From the NCBI GenBank assembly GCA_963726315.1, contig CAVSBZ010000005.1, positions 1,798,001 to 1,862,000 on the forward strand: a stretch of 64,000 bases of DNA. The letters run 5' to 3'. The number at the start of each line of letters is the position of its first letter. Position 1 is the first letter of the stretch. Positions 45,804-55,078 of the stretch are shown here, piece after piece. The position numbers were made by a program, and so were the translations under genes. Source of the stretch: FEB-25 sp963726315. GTDB taxonomy: Bacteria; Chloroflexota; Anaerolineae; Anaerolineales; UBA4823. The notes beneath the pieces were generated by a model. It did no database searches, had not been told where the DNA came from, and saw nothing but the letters and a program-made list of their open reading frames with translations.

Positions 45804-45935
45804 AGGCTACGATTTCAGGTGGGTCACTTTTGAATGATGATGAGAAGGGATACTATTCGATATATAGATATGGATCTCTGTTGATGTAATAAAGACCCAC
45901 CACTACATTAATATATGTTTTTTTTGACAATATTC

Positions 45936-45956
45936 GGGTGGAGCGTCGCTCCACCC
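45936..45956. repeat. Perfect 10-bp palindrome
   Basis: GGGTGGAGCG, one base, then CGCTCCACCC. It can form a cruciform or a short hairpin and resembles a REP-type dispersed repeat unit. No second copy was seen in this window. Confidence 0.6.
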
Positions 45957-46345
45957 CTACTTTTTCATAATTATCGTCGAGATCCAAACCTGGAGATCAT
46001 ATATAATAAAAAAAGTAAAAAAACGAATAGGATCAAATCAGATCATAAAGCAACTAGAATGGTAGAGCACAAATTCGTCAAGATCATATCGGTAAAGACC
46101 ATATTGGTACAGACCAACCGATACAGGCGAACACTGACCGATGTGGGAGGAAGGGACAGCCAAATAATTATTCACCCCTATGAGAATTTCGCATTTGGTT
46201 GCATGAAGTGTTTTGTCGTTGCGGAATCCACGTTCTATTCGGGGAAAACCAGCGCTCTTAGCTGGTTGTGGCAATCTACCTTTTCTAAGATTACTCAAAA
46301 GACTTTCCATTCACATTTGATTTTTAAGGTTCGTGGAACATTGCT

Positions 46346-46414
46346 CCCCGAAAATCAGCGGGGACAGGTTCAAGACCAGAAAAGAACTGGTCTTTTCCCC
46401 GAAATAAGTCGGGG
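46346..46414. repeat. Array of three tight hairpins
   Basis: Stems CCCCG/CGGGG (46346-46350 with 46359-46363), GACCAG/CTGGTC (46374-46379 with 46387-46392) and CCCCGA/TCGGGG (46397-46402 with 46409-46414). The first and third are near-copies. The middle one is followed by four T residues. Confidence 0.6.
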
Positions 46415-46489
46415 ATAACCGCAATGACAATTATTTGAGGTAATATCGATAATTATGAATTCTACGGTTCAAGATAGGTAATTCAGTGA

Positions 46490-47470
46490 GAAGTTACGAA
46501 ATACCGTCCTGAGTGCGGTGCATCTGAAGTTGAAGGTTCACCGGCTGGGTTGGAGATGCACCGTGCATTCGGAAGTCGGCTGGAAGCAACGGTGGTGTAT
46601 TATCGCCAGGAGCAGCACATGAGCTATGTCCGCACTCAAAAGGCAATGCTCGACCTGCATCAGGTTGAGATCAGCCAGGGTGGGATCGATGAGATCATGA
46701 AACGTGCTGGAAAGTGGGCAATAGGCAAGCTCGGCCAGATCCAGGACAGTGTTCGCCACAGCCAGGTGGTTCATTGTGATGAAACCACCAACCGGATCAA
46801 CGGAGCCAATGCTTGGGAATGGGTTTTTTGCACACTGACAAGTGTTTTGCATGTGATCCGTCGTGACCGAAGTGCGGAAGTGATCCGGGGTGTCATGCAC
46901 GATTTACCGGCGGAAGTATGGGTGAGCGACTGTTATGGGGGACAGTTGAAAGCCCCTGCCAGGCAAAGACAGTTATGTATGGCCCATCAATTGCGCGCCT
47001 TGCAGCATATTTTGGATGCTCAGCCTCATTTGACCTGGGCCCACGCTCTGCGAAAGCTATTTCTACATGCCATCCAAGTTCATCGCCAACGTGACCAGAT
47101 GACTAGCGCACAATTTGATAAACAAGTAGCTCAGATTGAGCGTAATTGTGATCGCCTGCTGCACCAAGACTTAGCTCCACCCGAAGCGCAGAGATTACAG
47201 CGCCGCTATTTGAAATATCGCTCCTGTCTGTTTGTGTTCTTGCATCGCAACGATGTTGAGCCGACAAACAACGTCGCTGAGCGCGCCTTGCGTCACTCGG
47301 TTGTGCATCGTAAGGTTACCAATGGATTTCGCTCCAACTGGGGCACAAACACTTATGCAGCGTTAGCATCGGTCATTGATACAGCTGAATTGGCTGGGGT
47401 TCGTGCTTTTGATGCGATCCAAGCTCTTTTCGGTCCGCCTTCACTCCCGATTTCCGGTTGCGGTGAGTAA
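46490..47470 (+). pseudogene. IS66 family transposase, 5'-truncated
   Basis: The DDE transposase core of an IS66 element: DDE-region motifs VHCDETT and VSDCYGG, and the family C-terminal NDVEPTNNVAERALR with KVTNGFRSNWG. The open frame begins at 46490 right after a TGA and gives at most about 325 residues, whereas intact IS66 transposases are about 500 with an N-terminal coiled coil and zinc region. A trace of that region (KYRPECG) remains. The first usable start is TTG 46550. No accessory orfs or matching terminal inverted repeats are seen, so it is a remnant. Confidence 0.8.
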
Positions 47471-47562
47471 TTACGAAAATAGTATAGCACATCTGTTCTG
47501 TTTCCACAAGGGGTTTAAGAGATTTAAGGGAAGCGTAGGGTAGCGGTCTGTAAAGCAGCAGC

Positions 47563-47784
47563 GTGATTTCTGATCGGTCTCTGACCGATGTGGAAGTCTT
47601 ATTCGGGAGCATCTCCGGCAATGGCGCGATGACCCAGCGCGTTGGCATCAATGCCGATGGCACCCAGGTGCTGCAGATTTTGCGCGCGACAATCTTACCC
47701 GTGGCGGATATTTATGGTCAAACCGATGACGAATTTGCCCAGCCAGACGCTCATTCTGCCTTCTGGCGTCATTTTTGGCCTTAG
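47563..47784 (+). CDS. Hypothetical short reading frame of doubtful status
   Basis: A 73-residue frame from GTG 47563. I recognise no family. It lies between the transposase remnant and the terminator of the opposite-strand lipoprotein, with no clear ribosome site. It could be the tail of a gene cut off by the insertion of the IS element. Its composition is not obviously non-coding. Confidence 0.25.
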   Translation: MISDRSLTDVEVLFGSISGNGAMTQRVGINADGTQVLQILRATILPVADIYGQTDDEFAQPDAHSAFWRHFWP

Positions 47785-47810
47785 AAAAGCAGAATGTCAT
47801 AGGGTATTGC

Positions 47811-47847
47811 AAAAATAACAGGAGGGGAGTTCATCCCCTCCTGTTAT
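47811..47847 (-). terminator. Terminator of the lipoprotein gene
   Basis: Perfect 14-bp stem (47815-47828 with 47834-47847) and 5-base loop. On the minus strand it is followed by TTTTT. It lies about 135 bases beyond the gene's stop. Confidence 0.9.
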
Positions 47848-47982
47848 GCCGCCGTATATGGTCCAATCGAGGAAATCATTCACCGGCTGAAATGATCCAT
47901 TCTCAGCGAGGGCATTGGAGAACAATTCCAGGGTTATTCAGAGGACTTCGTGTTGCTCTTGGGAAACCCAGCGGACTACCAA

Positions 47983-49005
47983 CTACCTGGTAAAGTGGAA
48001 GGTGTTGACGATCATTGTATACACGTCTTCCATCTGCTGGTACGCAGGAGCCAGCGTGGTGTCGGGCACGAACATCATCCAATAAAGCTGGTCGTTGTGG
48101 ACCATGTACAGCCGGCGGTTAATATCTTGCCCGGTCAACCCGCCGACGGAATAGGCTGGCTCACCATCGATTTCCATCACCGTGATGTCGCCTCCGGTGT
48201 ACCCGGGACCCATCACAGACTTGTTATCCTCAGCGATCGCAGTGGCAACCTGCTCAGCCGTGCGCCCATTTGCCGGCTCGACGAAGATGGTGGCTGCCGC
48301 GCGATCATCGCTTGGATGACCCTCTCCCGGTGCCAGGAACATGACTTCACTGTCACTTGGGTTTAAAACCTCGTAATCTTTGGGCAGGAACATGCTGAAA
48401 CCGAGGGCATCATCTGTGTATGCCTGTATACCGCCGACGCGTGCCCCGCTGAAGCCGCCCTTTATCTGCATCCAGCCGTGCCATTTCAGGCTGTCTGCAG
48501 GCTCCATGGTGACGAACAGGATGGCCTCGTCGCGCCCATCTTTACCCCAGCCGCTAACCAGGTACGCATACATGACACCCAACTCGCTGCCAGGAATGGA
48601 GAGCGGATCGATGCCACCCATCAGGGTTTTGAGGTCGGCATCCTTGACCAACTCCAGCTTGTTATCTGTGCCCAACTGGTCAGCATAAAGGAAATATATG
48701 GCCTCATCGGGTGAACTCTCGGATTGGTTGAAGCGCCATGTGCTCTCCAGGAAAGGATTGGTCATCCACTGCTGCAGCTTTCCGGTATTGTGCGCGGTCA
48801 GTGCCTGGAGCAGCGCGGGCAGAAAGGATTCTGGGTCGGTAAAGATTTCGGGGTTATCAACACCAACCGCCGAGTCGGTTGTGACCGGGGTGGGAACATT
48901 TACATTGCTTGTCACCGGTTGGATCGTCTGCGCACAGCTAGAAAGGAGCAATGCGAAGATCAGCAAGAGCGGTGTGAGGATGTGGATTGTGTGTTTGGAA
49001 GCCAT
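47983..49005 (-). CDS. Lipoprotein of unknown function
   Basis: A 340-residue exported protein. From ATG 49005 (AAAGGAA site upstream) a hydrophobic segment leads to the lipobox LLSSC (Cys about residue 24). A Thr/Pro-poor linker and two globular parts follow. No enzymatic motif is seen; the fold may be related to the PsbP/DUF1795-like stress lipoproteins (GFSMFLPKDYEV, then AEQVATAIAED and FVPDTTLAPAYQQM). It ends well before a strong terminator. The gene sits just outside the AT-rich island. Confidence 0.7.
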   Translation of the reverse strand: MASKHTIHILTPLLLIFALLLSSCAQTIQPVTSNVNVPTPVTTDSAVGVDNPEIFTDPESFLPALLQALTAHNTGKLQQWMTNPFLESTWRFNQSESSPDEAIYFLYADQLGTDNKLELVKDADLKTLMGGIDPLSIPGSELGVMYAYLVSGWGKDGRDEAILFVTMEPADSLKWHGWMQIKGGFSGARVGGIQAYTDDALGFSMFLPKDYEVLNPSDSEVMFLAPGEGHPSDDRAAATIFVEPANGRTAEQVATAIAEDNKSVMGPGYTGGDITVMEIDGEPAYSVGGLTGQDINRRLYMVHNDQLYWMMFVPDTTLAPAYQQMEDVYTMIVNTFHFTR

Positions 49006-49216
49006 AGCATTTCCTTTAGACCTGAAGATAAACAATGATCAGATTTTTATCAATATTACACATGAGGCTGCTGCCAGCCGCATGTATCTTCAGATATTAT
49101 GACGAAAAATAATCTAGATAAGTTCCGTGATCTGTGAATATTCTCTTTTAACCTGCAACAAAGGAAAGAATGTTCTAATTTCCAAGGGTGGAAGCGCTTG
49201 AAAATTCCACTGCCTT

Positions 49217-49295
49217 ATGGTCAGAGCGCCTGCCTTCGGATCAGAGGTTGTGCACCCTTGACGGGTATCCGGTTCGAATCCCGCCGGGGGCGCCA
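49217..49295 (+). tRNA. Decayed 3' fragment of a tRNA (tRNA-Arg-like), possible attachment site
   Basis: From about 49217 the sequence follows a tRNA: the end of the D-arm (GGTCAGAGC), an anticodon arm with loop CTTCGGA that would read Arg (TCG), then the T-loop GGTTCGAATCCC and an encoded CCA at 49293-49295. The 5' acceptor strand and D-arm start are missing. The anticodon stem has two mismatches and an 18-base insertion with its own small hairpin sits in the variable region. This is not a working tRNA. A 3' tRNA piece with CCA is what an integrating element leaves at an att site. Confidence 0.45.
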
Positions 49296-49360
49296 AGATA
49301 TGGGGGATGACAGTTGATTTACCGCCACATATAGCCATAGTTGCAAAGGTTAACAAATAG

Positions 49361-49383
49361 TTTAGCGCCATTTTAGCGCCATT
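49361..49383. repeat. Tandem TTTAGCGCCATT pair
   Basis: Two 12-base copies overlapping by one base. GCGCCA also occurs at the CCA end of the tRNA fragment at 49290, so it may be part of an attachment-site structure. Confidence 0.4.
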
Positions 49384-49610
49384 AATTAATTCTCGAAATG
49401 GAGCGTGTGGAAAATAGATCGGCGTCCTACATCCCCTGGAAACCGATCTTATGGGTTAACCGAGGGCACTACTATCAGCTCATTCGTATAAGATCGATCA
49501 GTAATAGAAATTACCTCTAATTAATGGATCTATTAAATCTTAATGTTTGGTATGATATACATCAAATTCGCAGTAGAAATATTTGAAAATATTCCACGTA
49601 GAGACATAAC

Positions 49611-50594
49611 ATGAAACGAATCCAGATCGAAGCATGGGCATTGGAAATTATTGATCGTGTTAATTCCAAAAATCCAATTGAAGACTTTCGTGTAGAGTTG
49701 AAAACTGAATGGCCTGATCCTCGAAGAGCGGCCAGAAGAATAGCAGGTCATGCCAATGCAGCAAGAGGGGAATCCATACTTTGGTTAATTGGGGTCGATG
49801 AAGATAAAGGAGTGAAAGGAGCGACCAAAGAAGAATTAGCCAATTGGTTTATATCTGTTCAAGCAGAATTTGATATGGTAGTTCCAACTATGATTGACCT
49901 TACTATACCTATAGACGGAAAAACTATTGTTGCTTTATATTTTGAAACCGACCGAGCTCCTTATGTTATTAAAAATCCTCTGTTTGGCATAGAAAAAGGT
50001 GGACCAATTTCTCACGAAACACCTTGGAGAGAAGGTACAAGTATAAGAAGCGCACGACGGTCTGATCTATTAAAACTGCTAATACCAATTATGTATGTAC
50101 CTGAAATAGAGGTTCTTGATGGAGATCTTACTTTATTAGCAGATAAAGAAGGAAATTGGTATTGGAATCTTCACTGTTCTACATATATTACACCCCAAAT
50201 TGGCTATCCCTGTGTATTACCATTTCATCGATGTGAAGCATCTTTCGAAATAGTTAATCTAGTCGAAAAAACTGATTTCGTAAATATTAGATTAGTCCCT
50301 CCATATACCTATCAACATAGTTGGTCAACTGGTCCTTCTCAAAATGTATCCGATTCTCTTACAATTAGTCATACTGGATCCGAAGCGATCATTGAGGGAC
50401 CCGGACGACTAAATATTACTGGAGGAGGCGAGTCAAAATCAACAATTATCAATTTTGACAATTCGGTAGCAAAATTAATAATTAAGATTAGTATATCTCA
50501 TTCTGATAAAGCAATTCAACTTAACGAGACATTATATTGGCGTGTTCCGGACGGAAATACTGTTGGGAAATGGATTATAAATAGATCAACCTAA
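49611..50594 (+). CDS. AlbA_2 (Schlafen-like) domain protein
   Basis: A 327-residue protein of low GC. The N-terminal half (about 20-160) matches the AlbA_2/Schlafen divergent AAA DNA- or RNA-binding domain pattern: EDFRVELKTEWP, then AARRIAGHANAARGESILWLIGVDEDKGVKG (core only quoted), and FETDRAPYVIKN. The C-terminal half (about 170-327) is a beta-rich domain I cannot assign. AlbA_2 proteins are frequent in defence and mobile regions. Base composition differs clearly from the 40-45 kb genes, suggesting transfer. Confidence 0.7.
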   Translation: MKRIQIEAWALEIIDRVNSKNPIEDFRVELKTEWPDPRRAARRIAGHANAARGESILWLIGVDEDKGVKGATKEELANWFISVQAEFDMVVPTMIDLTIPIDGKTIVALYFETDRAPYVIKNPLFGIEKGGPISHETPWREGTSIRSARRSDLLKLLIPIMYVPEIEVLDGDLTLLADKEGNWYWNLHCSTYITPQIGYPCVLPFHRCEASFEIVNLVEKTDFVNIRLVPPYTYQHSWSTGPSQNVSDSLTISHTGSEAIIEGPGRLNITGGGESKSTIINFDNSVAKLIIKISISHSDKAIQLNETLYWRVPDGNTVGKWIINRST

Positions 50595-51037
50595 CTATGC
50601 TAAAAGTTGACACCGGGGATTCACCCAGAGACTGATCTAAGACAGATTTCAGACAGATCGGTAACTGCTCAGCTCTTTTCTCTTTTTAGATCCCTGAGAT
50701 CAATCGGGATCGGAGTGAGAATATCATCCATCAGGCGAGCTGCCTCATCCTGGGTCCTTGGAATATTGCTAGCAAAGTAAGCAAAGCGAGCTAAGTGTGC
50801 ATAGCAAGTCTTAAGATCGCCAGGTAGTGACCCAGCATCCGCCTAAAAACGGGGCAGCCGCCTAGAAATCAGGCTGCCCGGGAAGAACACCAGGATCCAT
50901 AGAACGGAGTGGCGTGATCCCAGCCACGATCATCGATGTATAATATTTATTAGGCCTATATACAGCTAAATATTCAGCAAGGTGGCATATTATGAACTAA
51001 TTAGGCGGCTTGTTTGCGGATTTCAGGAGCAATAAGT
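50595..51037. other. Intergenic stretch with nothing recognised
   Basis: About 440 bases without a credible gene, RNA or strong hairpin. Confidence 0.5.
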
Positions 51038-51526
51038 GTGGCGACTCTACATTTGATGGTTGGACTACCTTGTTCAGGAAAAACAACACTTGCTCAAAGG
51101 CTTGAGAGTGAGAAAGCTGCGCTTCGTTTGACGCCCGATGAATGGCAAGTGCGTCTCTTCGGCCAAGATGCAGAAGAGCCAGAACACGATGCCAGGCATA
51201 GTCTTATCGAGACTCTGCTATGGAAGATAGCAAGTAGAGCGCTTGTATTGGGAACGAATGTGATCCTCGATTATGGGTTCTGGGCACGAGAGGATCGCGA
51301 AGATTTCCGGTGGCGAGCCAAGCAGCTTGGAGCGAGCAGTGAAGTGCATTTTCTCGATGCGCCGGAGGAGGAGTTGATGCAACGTCTTGCGGTTAGGAAT
51401 TCGCAGGATGCGCAGGAGAGTTTCCATATTCCCGAAAAGGCGATAAAACAATGGACTGCGTTCTTCCAGAGACCAACAACCGACGAACTTGAGCGCAGAG
51501 AACAAAGGAAAGGGAGAAAACTATAA
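51038..51526 (+). CDS. P-loop ATP-binding kinase-like protein
   Basis: A small ATPase of about 162 residues, similar to zeta-toxin/gluconate-kinase type kinases (AAA_33). The P-loop is MVGLPCSGKTTLAQRL near the N terminus, followed by TPDEWQVRLFG and an ILDYGFWAREDRE segment with the acidic residue typical of the second motif. I start at GTG 51038 because AGGAG lies eight bases upstream, whereas the in-frame TTG at 51014 has none. Whether it phosphorylates a nucleotide or sugar, or acts as a toxin, is unknown. No antitoxin gene is adjacent. Confidence 0.7.
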   Translation: MATLHLMVGLPCSGKTTLAQRLESEKAALRLTPDEWQVRLFGQDAEEPEHDARHSLIETLLWKIASRALVLGTNVILDYGFWAREDREDFRWRAKQLGASSEVHFLDAPEEELMQRLAVRNSQDAQESFHIPEKAIKQWTAFFQRPTTDELERREQRKGRKL

Positions 51527-51706
51527 CACCGCTTATCAACACACTGCAGCGGACTCTTTTTCAGTTGCTGCGCTCCTCCCTCCTCACCGCTGAGCTAGAA
51601 TCATTGGATAATTCCCTTGCACATGATATCTCACCAATCTGACTGATTGCTGATGTATCGCTTAGACGGGTTATGAAAATTGGTGATATTCATTAATGGG
51701 TGAGTA

Positions 51707-51886
51707 TTATTTTGGTTTTTCTACAAAATTCTCCTCCTCCACAGGTTGTTCCTGTAAGCCTTTTCGAAAGGAGCTTATTCCTCGCCCCAATTCACCAGAA
51801 ATCTTGCTAATTCTACCAACACCAAAAAGCAAGACAACGATGGTCAACAAAATCAGTAATTCCGGTACTCCAAGTCTGACTGGCAT
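51707..51886 (-). CDS. tatA: Short TatA, Tat translocase subunit
   Basis: A 59-residue protein missed by ordinary length cut-offs. MPVRLGVPELLILLTIVVLL is a membrane helix, followed at once by the conserved FG and then VGRISKISGELGRGISSFRK, the amphipathic helix of TatA. A GGAGG site precedes the ATG. It is a second Tat pore subunit besides the longer tatA/B near 38.3 kb, and is located at the end of the minus-strand cluster of exported proteins, one of which has a twin-arginine signal. Co-transcription with that cluster is possible but not shown. Confidence 0.88.
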   Translation of the reverse strand: MPVRLGVPELLILLTIVVLLFGVGRISKISGELGRGISSFRKGLQEQPVEEENFVEKPK

Positions 51887-52059
51887 GGTAAATTCCTCCG
51901 TTCCATTTTATCGATTTGGTAGTTTATTGTTCACATACCAGCGAATATTATTAAATCATTTGTAGGTATCTAAGCAAAAAAGTACCCATTCATTATTTTC
52001 AGATAGCTAAACGACCCAAATTCCATTTCATAGTGAAATAATCTCATCAGATAATTATT

Positions 52060-54171
52060 TTATGGACCAATATACGTTGTACGTGTAGACGAAAAAACAT
52101 CGAAGTATTCCGTACCGAGCGTTCCTGATGGCACGGCCTGTGGACCTAGAAGTACGTCCTCAAGTCGATAGCCTCCATTGGCAACCCCATTGACGGTTTG
52201 CTTGAGAGACCCATCCAGCCACAAGCTGACGGCTCCATCGGTGCCTTTGGCAGTTGAAGCAGCTTTCCAAGCCAGTTCAATTGCGTGGGGTGAGTTGCTG
52301 ATGGAGTACCAGCTGCTCGTAACGGTTTTCCCGCTGCCGGTTAAGGTCGCTACCCGCACCTGGTAGGCACCTGAAACCAGCTGCAGCTGGACGCGCAGGA
52401 TCACCGAGCCGGAGGCAGTGCGGCCTGTGAAAATATCTTGGACCTTGTTCCTGGGCAGGCTGACCCCATTGGGTGAGAAGTAAAACCGAGCGTGATAAGC
52501 GGGTTCAGCCAAGGGGGAGGTATCCTGAACATAGATGGACTTTGTGCTGTTGATGACCGCCAGCATGCCTTGCGACCCGCTCATGGCAGCTTGCGGACCG
52601 ACACTTAACCTGCCACCATCGGTCACTGCCGCGGTCCAGCGGCTGAAATCACCTGATTCAAACCCATCTGTGAAGATGTTATCGATAACCGGAGTGGGGG
52701 TCGGTGAAGGTGTGCTGGTCGGGGGTGGAGTTGGGGAGGAAGTTTCCGTTGGGAGTGGAGTGGCCGTTGCAGTTGGTAGCGGGGTAGGTGTAACACGGTT
52801 TCCAGCTGCCAGCCAGTTATAGGCGGCCAGCGCATCGATCAGACCATAGCCATAATCATTGTCAGGGCCTGTTAAGCCTCTGTCGAAGGCAGTGTTCAGC
52901 AGAGCAGCAGACTGTGACTCAGTGGTGATGCCCGGAAAAGCGCTGAGAAGCAAGGCCAGGGCTCCGGAAACATGCGGTGCAGCCAGTGAAGTGCCGCTTT
53001 GCTGGGCGTACAGGCTATACAGGTCGGTGGTAAGGATGTTCGCCCCAGGCGCAACTGCCTCCGGATAGATGCTGGACGTCTCACCGCAGGTAGACGGTCC
53101 GCGACTGCTGAAAGATTGGATCGCGCCAGTGTTATCCACGGCGCCGACAGCAAAAGCTTCGGGGTAATTGGCAGGGCTGACACTGGTAGAGGCATTGGGT
53201 CCATAATTACCAGCTGCGAAGACAGGCAGGATGCCTGCCAGGCGCAGTGCCATGAGGTCGTTTTGGAATTCGAGGTTGCAGCCTGGCGAACTATAGGACC
53301 AGGAATTATTGATCACCTGGGGGGCATCAGGTGTGGATGGATTGCCGTCAGGGTCAAGCAGCCACTGAAATCCGAGATGAATGGCGGTAGCGGTGGCGGC
53401 GCCGCTGTCGTTGAAGATCTTCACAGCAATCCACCTGGCTCCGGGAGCCACACCCAAGGCGGTGCCGGAGGCATCGCCAGCTACCATCACCCCCATGGTC
53501 CAGGTGCCGTGGCCAGTAATGTCGGTAGGCGTGGTAGGGTGCTGGTTATAGGGATCATACCAGCTGTCGTCACCTCCTCGCCAGCGGGTAGCCAGGTCAG
53601 GGTGGTTCAGGTCGACACCAGTATCCATGTTTGCCACTACCACACCCTGACCAGTATCACCCAGGCTCCATAGATCGGGGGCGTGGATGGCAGTCAGGTT
53701 GTCAGCTGGGACAGCTTCCGCGACATTTCCAACCGGAACAATGTCGGTAGCATCAGAGGTGATGCTGGCGACTTCAGGACGGTCAGCCAGTGCCTGGATT
53801 ACTGCTGGGGTGGCTGTGACTGAGAGTCCGTTAAACACCCAGAAGGGGATGATGTTAATTGCACGTCCCTGGGCTTGTTCAGCTGCTAGTTGAGCTAAAA
53901 GTCCCGCCTGCTTCTCACGAGCCAAACCTTGCAAGCCGTGGATAACAGCCATCTGGTTGGGTAGATTCTGGAGAGCGGAGATATCCGGTCGATATTGGTC
54001 CCTCAGGGTGACAATGACCGTGACCATCTGCCCGGCGGGGAGGCCGTCCATCTGTTCCTGCACCTGGGGAGCTATCTTGGCATCCGCGGAACCCGCCTGG
54101 GCTTCCCGGCTCACAAAGAGATATGATATAACGCTCACAATGATAACGAGTAAAGGGATGATCTTTTTCAT
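52060..54171 (-). CDS. Secreted subtilisin-like S8 serine protease
   Basis: A 703-residue exported protease. From ATG 54171 (AGGGAG site): signal peptide (residues 1-27), an inhibitor I9-like propeptide (about 40-110), and the S8 catalytic domain with Asp183 (NMDTGVDLNHPD), His221 (GHGTWTMG) and Ser395 (GTSLAAPHVSG). Then comes a Thr-Pro rich linker (about 450-490) and a C-terminal beta-sandwich domain (GFESGDFSRWT, LAEPAYHARFYF), probably for binding or anchoring. All catalytic residues are present. It could process neighbouring exported proteins. Similar proteases are common in Anaerolineae. Confidence 0.9.
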   Translation of the reverse strand: MKKIIPLLVIIVSVISYLFVSREAQAGSADAKIAPQVQEQMDGLPAGQMVTVIVTLRDQYRPDISALQNLPNQMAVIHGLQGLAREKQAGLLAQLAAEQAQGRAINIIPFWVFNGLSVTATPAVIQALADRPEVASITSDATDIVPVGNVAEAVPADNLTAIHAPDLWSLGDTGQGVVVANMDTGVDLNHPDLATRWRGGDDSWYDPYNQHPTTPTDITGHGTWTMGVMVAGDASGTALGVAPGARWIAVKIFNDSGAATATAIHLGFQWLLDPDGNPSTPDAPQVINNSWSYSSPGCNLEFQNDLMALRLAGILPVFAAGNYGPNASTSVSPANYPEAFAVGAVDNTGAIQSFSSRGPSTCGETSSIYPEAVAPGANILTTDLYSLYAQQSGTSLAAPHVSGALALLLSAFPGITTESQSAALLNTAFDRGLTGPDNDYGYGLIDALAAYNWLAAGNRVTPTPLPTATATPLPTETSSPTPPPTSTPSPTPTPVIDNIFTDGFESGDFSRWTAAVTDGGRLSVGPQAAMSGSQGMLAVINSTKSIYVQDTSPLAEPAYHARFYFSPNGVSLPRNKVQDIFTGRTASGSVILRVQLQLVSGAYQVRVATLTGSGKTVTSSWYSISNSPHAIELAWKAASTAKGTDGAVSLWLDGSLKQTVNGVANGGYRLEDVLLGPQAVPSGTLGTEYFDVFSSTRTTYIGP

Positions 54172-54302
54172 AATCTTGTAAACTCCCTGGTCATTGAACA
54201 ACCACTGGTTCGATGCGATGATTCCCAAACACAAGGCTGACCGAAGAGCCCGATTGGATCACCTGTTAAGTCGGGAAGAAAATGATGTACTGTTTTCCTA
54301 CT

Positions 54303-55040
54303 TTAAGCCTGTTGCCAGTGTGTGAATGCATATGAGGAGCCAACACCAGGAGTTGTTGATCGACTAATAACGCGGGCTTGATTTTTGAATAATTCCTGCG
54401 CTCTATCTGGTTCGATCACTTTCAAGCGTACGTCGACGATACTATCCAACATGGAAGTCGCGACCAATGATACCTGTACACCGTATCGCTCTTCCAATTC
54501 AGGTAATGTAATTGCCGGGGAGTCCATCACTTGCTCAAGGCTGACGACATGCATACCATAAGTCATAGTCGCCGAAGTGTCCCAGCGATATACTGCAGTG
54601 CTGAACAGCACGAGAATAAGTACTCCAGTCGTGGGCAGGAGATATTGCTGCATTTTGACTGTTCCTAAGCTCGGCTGGGTAGCATTTATGGACCGCCATG
54701 GGCGAAGGCAGAATAGCAGCACAAACAGCACCTCTATTACCATGGCTGAGATCCCAAAGGGCATCAGCCACTCCTCCACTTCCATACCTGGCATTCCCAA
54801 TGACCTGCTCCATATATACCCGGCTATCGAGGCTAGCGCCACGAACAGGCCAACCAGCCACCCCCACAATTCCTTACGATAGATACCGTAGGCAGCGATC
54901 AACGCCAGGACGAAATTGCCGACGAAGAGATAGCCCATATATACTGCCTCTTCGTATTCGCTCTGGGCGGTCATCAGATGCAGCAGTCCGGTCTCCAGGA
55001 TAAGTACGATAGCCAACCAATTTAGAAATCTTTTTTTCAT
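54303..55040 (-). CDS. Membrane protein with extracytoplasmic LEExYG domain
   Basis: A 245-residue protein with about five membrane helices (residues 1-155), then an exported C-terminal domain. That domain, with LEERYGVQVSLVATS and VDVRLKVIEPD, matches one in the neighbouring 55079 gene, so the two share a family I do not recognise. I start at ATG 55040 (AAGGAG site), not twelve codons earlier. The C-terminal tail of about 20 residues after VISRS is unlike the neighbour's and may be truncated. It is co-oriented and 39 bases from the next gene. Confidence 0.68.
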   Translation of the reverse strand: MKKRFLNWLAIVLILETGLLHLMTAQSEYEEAVYMGYLFVGNFVLALIAAYGIYRKELWGWLVGLFVALASIAGYIWSRSLGMPGMEVEEWLMPFGISAMVIEVLFVLLFCLRPWRSINATQPSLGTVKMQQYLLPTTGVLILVLFSTAVYRWDTSATMTYGMHVVSLEQVMDSPAITLPELEERYGVQVSLVATSMLDSIVDVRLKVIEPDRAQELFKNQARVISRSTTPGVGSSYAFTHWQQA

Positions 55041-55078
55041 TATTTTCTCCTTAGAATAATCCACCAATCTCAACATAC

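Larger units (their letters stand above)
45804..46489. other. Gene-poor intergenic stretch with palindromes
   Basis: No credible gene is seen in these 690 bases. The longest open frame (45915-46418) has an atypical composition and overlaps hairpins. The stretch holds one perfect palindrome, three close hairpins and AT-rich spacer, so it looks like the flank of a mobile element. Confidence 0.6.
49006..49610. other. Intergenic stretch with a tRNA remnant and short direct repeats
   Basis: Apart from the features listed separately, no gene is seen here. The right part turns AT-rich toward the AlbA_2 gene. Confidence 0.5.

Noticed and set aside
46346..46414. CRISPR array
   Set aside because: Only two of the three hairpins are alike, spacers are about 10 bases, and no cas gene is present. 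No CRISPR array was seen anywhere in the window.
45915..46418. 167-residue open frame upstream of the IS66 remnant
   Set aside because: No ribosome site, it runs through three hairpins, has no recognisable domain, and its composition looks like translated intergenic DNA.
49114..49371. Minus-strand frame over the tRNA fragment
   Set aside because: It reads antisense tRNA as protein and has no independent support.
51696..51965. Plus-strand open frame of 89 residues
   Set aside because: It is the antisense of the clear tatA on the minus strand.
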